DNA of 30,920 nt. Source: JAGHAJ01 sp964559865 [NCBI: uncultured Synergistota bacterium] (GTDB lineage Bacteria; Synergistota; JAGHAJ01). The DNA lies in assembly GCA_964559865.1 (NCBI GenBank), contig CAZLJD010000039.1, positions 1 to 30,920 on the forward strand, in the 5' to 3' direction. The notes under the pieces were generated by a model. It did no database searches. It was not told where the DNA came from and saw only the letters and a program-made list of their open reading frames with translations. Positions 26,391-30,920 of the stretch are shown one piece after another (position 1 is the stretch's first letter; each line of letters starts with the position of its first letter). Position numbers and translations under genes: made by a program.

Positions 26391-27404
26391 TCATAACCCC
26401 TTCAAAACTCTATATCCAAGTATATTATCCTTCAAAAATGGAACTATACCATCTACAGGCACACCCACAAAACTCTTCCTCCACAGCCTATCACATGTAT
26501 TACATGGAGAAATACTCTTATGCCCCTCTTTAGTCATACTTCTACGAAGATACACCATCCTTTCAGAGTTCCATATATCCCACAATGTCTGATCATTCAA
26601 ATTGCCCAAAGATAACTTGCCGAAGAAGTCCTGCGGGCAGGGTACAACTGTGCCATCCCAAAATATAGTTAAAGCATACCATAAGAAAGTGCACGGTATA
26701 AAGCCCGTTTGTCTCCTTCTTGCTTCTATCTCTCCATTATCATATCCCCCACCCCAATTGTGTGGTGCTCTAACCCGCAGAGCATCCAGTGGCAATCCTT
26801 TAAATCTTCTCAAGAAATCGGCTTTACTTTGCCTGTACCTTTCCTTAAGCGAACTAAACTCTATCACAGTAAGAACGGTATAAGGCAGCCTATATCCACC
26901 CTTCTTCTTTAATTCCAAAAATCTTATTATATTGGAGAGCGTCGTCTCAAATGTTGCGCCAAGTCGTATACTTTCGTATGTCTCCTTGTCGTAACCGTCA
27001 AAAGAAAAAGACAAAAAGTCCAACCCAGAGTCAAGAAGCGCCTTGGCCTTCCGCTCATCAAGGAGCGTAGCATTCGTATGCAACCTCGTATATATGCCCT
27101 TATTTTTCGCATAAGATATCATCTCGAATATCTGTGGGTGAAGGAGTGACTCACCTCTATGGTGGAAATACGCATCATGGACTTTACCACTTATTTCATC
27201 TATGAGTTTCTTAAACAGGGGAAAGTCCATGTATCCCTTAGCACTTGACGGCAAAAGCTTGTTCAGACACATTTCACAGTGTAAATTACAGTTATTCGTG
27301 AGCTCTATCCACAATCTCGACGGATAGTAATCACAACGCTCCTTTCTAAGTCTATAACTCCAGAACAGCTTCCAAGACCTACCTATCATTCCCAGACCGC
27401 TCAC
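26391..27404 (-). CDS. Radical SAM/SPASM protein
   Basis: 337 residues. The radical SAM cluster motif CNLHCEMC (Cys39, Cys43, Cys46) follows WIELTNN. The barrel continues with HHRGESLLHPQIFEM (the GE motif) and HTNATLLD. The C-terminal part has Cys-x17-Cys around FWDGTVVPCPQDFFG, and CNTC near 310, a reduced SPASM set that could hold one extra iron-sulphur cluster. SPASM enzymes mostly modify peptides, but no small peptide gene lies nearby, and similar proteins occur in polysaccharide loci with unknown substrates. GTG start with GAGGTG about 6 bases upstream, overlapping the GT4 stop by 26 bases; an ATG five codons later is the alternative. Confidence 0.88.
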   Translation of the reverse strand: MSGLGMIGRSWKLFWSYRLRKERCDYYPSRLWIELTNNCNLHCEMCLNKLLPSSAKGYMDFPLFKKLIDEISGKVHDAYFHHRGESLLHPQIFEMISYAKNKGIYTRLHTNATLLDERKAKALLDSGLDFLSFSFDGYDKETYESIRLGATFETTLSNIIRFLELKKKGGYRLPYTVLTVIEFSSLKERYRQSKADFLRRFKGLPLDALRVRAPHNWGGGYDNGEIEARRRQTGFIPCTFLWYALTIFWDGTVVPCPQDFFGKLSLGNLNDQTLWDIWNSERMVYLRRSMTKEGHKSISPCNTCDRLWRKSFVGVPVDGIVPFLKDNILGYRVLKGL

Positions 27405-28590
27405 CTTTTACACCTCTACGAACCTTGTGGTACACATCGACTATCTTTTCAGATATAGCGTCCCAAGAAAACCTTTCTATCAACCTCCTGTACAATTTGT
27501 CCCCAACCTCCTTAGCAAACTCTGTATCATCCAGAATCCAGATCAACTTAGACACAAAACCCACAGCATCCCCAAGGGGTGCATATATACCCAACTCTCC
27601 CAACATAAATCTGTTAACTGGCGTATCAAATACCACAACTGGCAATCCAGCTGCCATGTAGTTCAACACTTTCCCATTCGCTTCCGTTTTGGATACCTTA
27701 GGAGCAATCCCAACATCTGCAGCTTCAATGTATTCTGGAATCCTCTCGTAATCCACCTTCCCAACAAAGCTAAACAGCGCATCTACTCCGTACATTTTCG
27801 CCATAGATCTGTACTTATCTTCCGGATAACCTATCATAAGGAACAAGACATCTTTCAATCTATCCTTAGCATTGGCAACAGCTTCCATCAACATATCTAT
27901 ACCCTGATACCCGCTAAGTACCCCAACATATACAATTATTTTCTTATCAACTGGCAGATTTAACCTCCTCCGCAGCGCCTCTTTATCTCCAACAGGATGA
28001 ATAAAATTTGTATCAACCCCATCTGGAACAAAAAAAAGCCGTTTATCATCCACTGAAAACTCTTCACGGAGTATTCTCGTTGTATTCTCCGAACTCACCA
28101 TTATCGCATCAGCCTTGCGCACTATACCTCTCTCTATGTGTCTAAAAAACGACATTACCCACTTTTTTCCACCCAAAAAGTTGTGGGCAACAAGCTCATC
28201 CGTCATACTACCTTGAACATCCAGCACTAACGGTATATTATACCATTTCGAACAGAAATTTCCTACCCATCCACCTTCATGAAGATGAGCATGTATTATG
28301 TCCGGTCTCTCCTTTCTGCAGACTAAACAGGCCTTTAGAAGTAGTAGCAGATCGATGTAAGGTTTGTGTATGGAAGGTCCTGCCTCAAGTTTCTTATACC
28401 ACGGTACATTAAGTGTTCTATATATCCTCACATAGGGCACATCTCTGCCTATATGGTAGGTAACAACAAAGACATCTATACCTCTCTTCTTCAAAGCCTT
28501 TATCTCTTCCAGTATCCTCACATGGCACCCCCTATCTGCGAAAAATGGGGTTGGAGCAATCATCATTACCCTGCGAACGCCAAATTCCAT
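27379..28590 (-). CDS. GT4 family glycosyltransferase
   Basis: 403 residues, GT-B fold. It starts MEFGVRRVMMIAPTPFFADRG, with HAHLHEGGWVGNF in the acceptor domain and VYVGVLSGYQGIDMLMEAV and IEAADVGIAPK in the donor domain. The usual E-x7-E is altered: KTEANGKVLNYMAAGLP supplies the acidic and glycine residues. The frame stays open to 28641, overlapping the GT-C gene, but the ATG at 28590 matches the normal family N-terminus and has GAGGG at the end of the preceding gene. Its 3' end overlaps the radical SAM gene, linking the two translationally. Confidence 0.88.
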   Translation of the reverse strand: MEFGVRRVMMIAPTPFFADRGCHVRILEEIKALKKRGIDVFVVTYHIGRDVPYVRIYRTLNVPWYKKLEAGPSIHKPYIDLLLLLKACLVCRKERPDIIHAHLHEGGWVGNFCSKWYNIPLVLDVQGSMTDELVAHNFLGGKKWVMSFFRHIERGIVRKADAIMVSSENTTRILREEFSVDDKRLFFVPDGVDTNFIHPVGDKEALRRRLNLPVDKKIIVYVGVLSGYQGIDMLMEAVANAKDRLKDVLFLMIGYPEDKYRSMAKMYGVDALFSFVGKVDYERIPEYIEAADVGIAPKVSKTEANGKVLNYMAAGLPVVVFDTPVNRFMLGELGIYAPLGDAVGFVSKLIWILDDTEFAKEVGDKLYRRLIERFSWDAISEKIVDVYHKVRRGVKGERSGNDR

Positions 28591-28597
28591 CCCAACA

Positions 28598-29944
28598 TCA
28601 ACCCTCTTGGAAAATCCCACTTTTCCTCTGCTTCCACGCAACGATGCCTACACCTGCAAGAACTGAAATCAGGGGCTCAATCTGAATCTTAAAACGGGCT
28701 GTACCTGCAGAACCACCACTAAGCAAACTCAAGTATACTATCGTCAATACTATTACTACCACAGAAATACTCCACTTCCGTGAAACCAACCCAAATAGGG
28801 AAAACAAGTACTCAATCAAGTAGAAAACCAACATCACAAAATGCAAAAGCAGTATCTCCTTATAGTTCTTCCACATGAATGATATGAACTCCCTTATTCC
28901 CATATTGTAAAAGTACTTACCAAAGTCAGGATACATACCAAACCCCCCCATTGCCACAAAAAGGTCACCTGCGCGGGTAGATGCCCACACCGCCGCTATG
29001 CCCTTAAGCTGCATAATTGTAAAATACCACTTATTTGCAAGTATAACCTTCATCGCTTCACCCTGCATCACATTGTACACCTCTCCAAAACTTTTACCTC
29101 TGGACTTCCTTAACACCTCATTCATAAGCCTTTTTGCTTCTTCCCTCCTAACAGAGCCATTCCTCAATGCAAGCGCGGATGCAGCCTCAAAATTCAACAA
29201 ATTCCAAGGCTGGATGGCTGAAAAACCCCTAAAACCCGTAAGGGTATAATTTCTATAACTCCAAAAGAATATCGGCAACAAAAATATCAATAGCATTGAC
29301 GCTACATAAAGAATACTCCTTTTAAATCCAAACTTCACCTTCAGCATCCAGAAAAAGAGCACTACGGCCAGAACTATCCCCAGATACATACCTATAGGCC
29401 TCACAAACGCTGCAAGAGAGAGCACAAGGAAACCAAACAACAACAAGGGAAAGGAACCTTTTCTATGAACAAAGACAATGACGAAGTACAATCCCAACAG
29501 CAACAGCACTGCATAAAGTGTACCGGTAAGTATCTTATTCGCAGAGATAATAAGAGACGGATTTAAGGCAGCAATCAGAGATGCCCAAAAGCCAGCATCT
29601 TCTTCCCCAATGAGGCTGGCTATCTTGTAAACCATGAACACTATAAGCAAACTAATCACTATTTGAACTATCAATATATACGCAATCCTCGTCCCAAACA
29701 AAAAGAACACTGCAGCCAGAAACAACGGGTATCCTGGTGTTCTCACAATCTCTGGCCGAATGTCAGGGTAGATCCCTTCCGAAAAAGAATGATGCTTCAA
29801 CATGTTCAGAGCTGGTACCACATAGCTCGGGGTATCCGGCTGCACAAAAAATCCCTGATTATGGGTATAAGCTACCCAAAAAAACAACAACCGCAATGCC
29901 AGAGCCACCACAACTGCAATCCACAGTCTTCCATGTTTCCCCAT
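28598..29944 (-). CDS. GT-C membrane glycosyltransferase (PMT/ArnT-like)
   Basis: 448 residues, about 10-11 hydrophobic helices. The first outer loop carries the acidic segment VQPDTPSYVVPALNML and EIVRTPGYPLFLAAVFF, both typical of the PMT_2/GT83 family whose members take sugars from polyprenyl phosphate outside the membrane. ANKILTGTLYAVLLLLGLY and FVRPIGMYLG are further family positions. It lacks the long soluble C-terminal half of the GT-C protein at 11829-14516. ATG start with GAGGTG 7 bases upstream. Probably decorates the growing or finished glycan; acceptor unknown. Confidence 0.86.
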   Translation of the reverse strand: MGKHGRLWIAVVVALALRLLFFWVAYTHNQGFFVQPDTPSYVVPALNMLKHHSFSEGIYPDIRPEIVRTPGYPLFLAAVFFLFGTRIAYILIVQIVISLLIVFMVYKIASLIGEEDAGFWASLIAALNPSLIISANKILTGTLYAVLLLLGLYFVIVFVHRKGSFPLLLFGFLVLSLAAFVRPIGMYLGIVLAVVLFFWMLKVKFGFKRSILYVASMLLIFLLPIFFWSYRNYTLTGFRGFSAIQPWNLLNFEAASALALRNGSVRREEAKRLMNEVLRKSRGKSFGEVYNVMQGEAMKVILANKWYFTIMQLKGIAAVWASTRAGDLFVAMGGFGMYPDFGKYFYNMGIREFISFMWKNYKEILLLHFVMLVFYLIEYLFSLFGLVSRKWSISVVVIVLTIVYLSLLSGGSAGTARFKIQIEPLISVLAGVGIVAWKQRKSGIFQEG

Positions 29945-29989
29945 TCATGCACACCTCAAACCTAAAAGTTACACCACAAAACGCAACTA

Positions 29990-30559
29990 TTATAACACAT
30001 CGTTATGCAATTCCTTAAAACTCACACGGCTCTTCTGGTAAAGCATTGCTACCAACAGAATGGGCCCAAAAGCAGCAATCTCTACCAATACTGCCTTCAA
30101 GTTATGCATATTTATAGCAGATAACAGCGTCCTCCCCCTAACAATGTCCAAAAACGGTGTTACAGAGGATATGTAGTAGTTTGCAGTGAATGGCCAAAAC
30201 AACTCTTCACCATAAGGAGGTTTGGTATCCACCGCAAAAAAGTCGAGAACAAGATGAGAAAGGTACAAAAGAAAAAAAGGCAACACTTTCCGCAGGGTAA
30301 TCTTTTCCCCCCTCGGTCTGTAAAATACATAAACTCCAAGTGTAAAAAGAGCAGCAAAGAATAGCGTGTGGGTAATCTGGTGATGATAAAGGTTAATGTC
30401 GCCTTTCAGCATACCAGGTATAATGTCAAGATCTGGTACATTAGCAACAATTACATAGGACAGATATCCCTTCCAATTCTCTTTCACATTCAACCTATCC
30501 CTATTAAAAGCAACATAGATTACAGCGCCCATCAACGAATGCCCGACAGGAGAACACAT
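29990..30559 (-). CDS. YdjM-like membrane-bound metal-dependent hydrolase
   Basis: 189 residues. It shows the YdjM/PF04307 pattern: an early His in SPVGHSLMGAV, VANVPDLDIIPG, YHHQITHTLFFA and LYLSHLVLDFF, which together supply His and Asp metal ligands, with about four hydrophobic helices. The ATG at 30559 is preferred because AGGTAGGG lies 8 bases upstream; a GTG three codons earlier is too close to it. The family is named a hydrolase by similarity and its true substrate is mostly unknown. It sits between the CapD-type gene and a GT-C gene. About 45 bases of non-coding DNA follow it. Confidence 0.85.
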   Translation of the reverse strand: MCSPVGHSLMGAVIYVAFNRDRLNVKENWKGYLSYVIVANVPDLDIIPGMLKGDINLYHHQITHTLFFAALFTLGVYVFYRPRGEKITLRKVLPFFLLYLSHLVLDFFAVDTKPPYGEELFWPFTANYYISSVTPFLDIVRGRTLLSAINMHNLKAVLVEIAAFGPILLVAMLYQKSRVSFKELHNDVL

Positions 30560-30569
30560 CCTTTGCACC

Positions 30570-30920
30570 CTACCTCAATTTATTATAATACCTGTAGGTC
30601 GGAACGTACTTATGCAATAGATCCTTTATCTCCTCTGCAGAGTCTCTCTCCACAGCTTTCTTAAACTCTTCAACCAACCGCTGAATGTCATCCATAGTAT
30701 ACAATTTACTAATATTTGCTTTAAATACTCTCCCATGTGTGGTCTTCGTTATGCCCTCTTCCGCTGTGAGCAGTTCTTCATACATTTTTTCTCCCGGCCT
30801 AAGTCCTGTAAAAGTAATATCTATATCCTTATAGGGCTCCAAACCATGCAGTCTAATCAGTTCCTCAGCAAGGTTTAGTATCTTAACAGGTTCTTTCATG
30901 TCCAACACCATAACCTCCCC
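30570..30920 (-). CDS. CapD/PglF/WbpM-type UDP-sugar 4,6-dehydratase, C-terminal end (runs off right edge)
   Basis: Only the last 116 codons are in the window; the frame is open through base 30920, so the true start lies to the right. The segment GEVMVLDMKEPVKILNLAE and FTGLRPGEKMYEELL are the standard C-terminal marks of nucleoside-diphosphate sugar epimerase/dehydratases of the CapD/FlaA1 family. They turn UDP-GlcNAc into a 4-keto-6-deoxy sugar, the substrate type for DegT-family aminotransferases. It is the first visible gene of the operon and shows that the operon extends beyond the window. Confidence 0.9.
   Translation of the reverse strand, partial: GEVMVLDMKEPVKILNLAEELIRLHGLEPYKDIDITFTGLRPGEKMYEELLTAEEGITKTTHGRVFKANISKLYTMDDIQRLVEEFKKAVERDSAEEIKDLLHKYVPTYRYYNKLR

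Noticed and set aside
28591-28641. Upstream extension of the GT4 gene to 28641.
   Set aside because: It runs into the GT-C coding end and adds 17 basic residues not usual for GT4 proteins; the ATG at 28590 fits better.
29989-29994. TATAAT on the minus strand before the GT-C gene at 29944.
   Set aside because: It spans the stop codon of the YdjM-like gene, and the hexamer 17 bases upstream (TAAGGA) does not resemble a -35.

Overview
The window is one long single-strand locus: every supported gene is on the minus strand, so it is transcribed from right (30920) to left (1). About 25 genes from 30920 down to 3087 form a nearly gapless surface-polysaccharide operon. A separately transcribed transglutaminase-like gene (941-2944) and the 5' end of clpB (1-861) follow. 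The DNA is of moderate G+C (about 40% by eye). It uses many ATA, AGA and AGG codons and many GTG and TTG starts, which is common in thermophilic bacteria. The lipoprotein signal, the O-antigen-ligase-type protein and the polyprenyl-phosphate machinery fit a diderm bacterium. I cannot name the species from sequence alone.

Layout in transcription order. 30920-29945: the end of a CapD/PglF-type UDP-sugar 4,6-dehydratase and a YdjM-like membrane metal hydrolase. 29944-23513: a GT-C membrane glycosyltransferase, a GT4, a radical SAM/SPASM enzyme, a sugar-modifying SDR and an asparagine-synthase-type amidotransferase. 23492-19793: a GT2, UDP-glucose dehydrogenase, UDP-glucuronate decarboxylase (giving UDP-xylose) and a left-handed beta-helix acyltransferase. 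19793-16643: a GT4 and two tandem paralogous UPF0104/AglD-like membrane proteins. 16642-11829: a perosamine-synthase-like aminotransferase, then a DPM1-like GT2, a small SMR/EamA transporter and a large GT-C enzyme with a C-terminal discoidin region. 11829-5384: a membrane GT2, GT4, SGNH-hydrolase lipoprotein, GT4, polyprenyl-phosphate sugar-1-phosphate transferase and O-antigen ligase/polymerase. 5384-3087: a secreted papain-fold protein whose catalytic Cys and His are both replaced, with a PKD domain and a Gly-rich/Cys C-terminal sorting tail.

Taken together the genes make activated sugars (UDP-GlcA, UDP-Xyl, an amino-dideoxy sugar, possibly amidated or acetylated sugars). They then load a sugar phosphate on polyprenyl phosphate, extend it with soluble GT2/GT4 enzymes, and probably decorate the product outside the membrane using polyprenyl-phosphate sugars and GT-C enzymes. 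O-antigen-ligase-type chemistry would finish the product. No Wzx flippase or Wzz chain-length regulator is in the window, so the locus must continue to the right or use another export route.

The most unusual items are: (1) the pseudo-papain protein with a JDVT-CTERM-like tail ending the operon; (2) a seven-G run in the overlap of the SMR transporter and GT-C genes, where a -1 slip would fuse them and where the GT-C gene has no convincing ribosome binding site; (3) the discoidin-bearing GT-C enzyme itself; (4) a radical SAM/SPASM enzyme next to the SDR and amidotransferase, with no evident peptide substrate gene.
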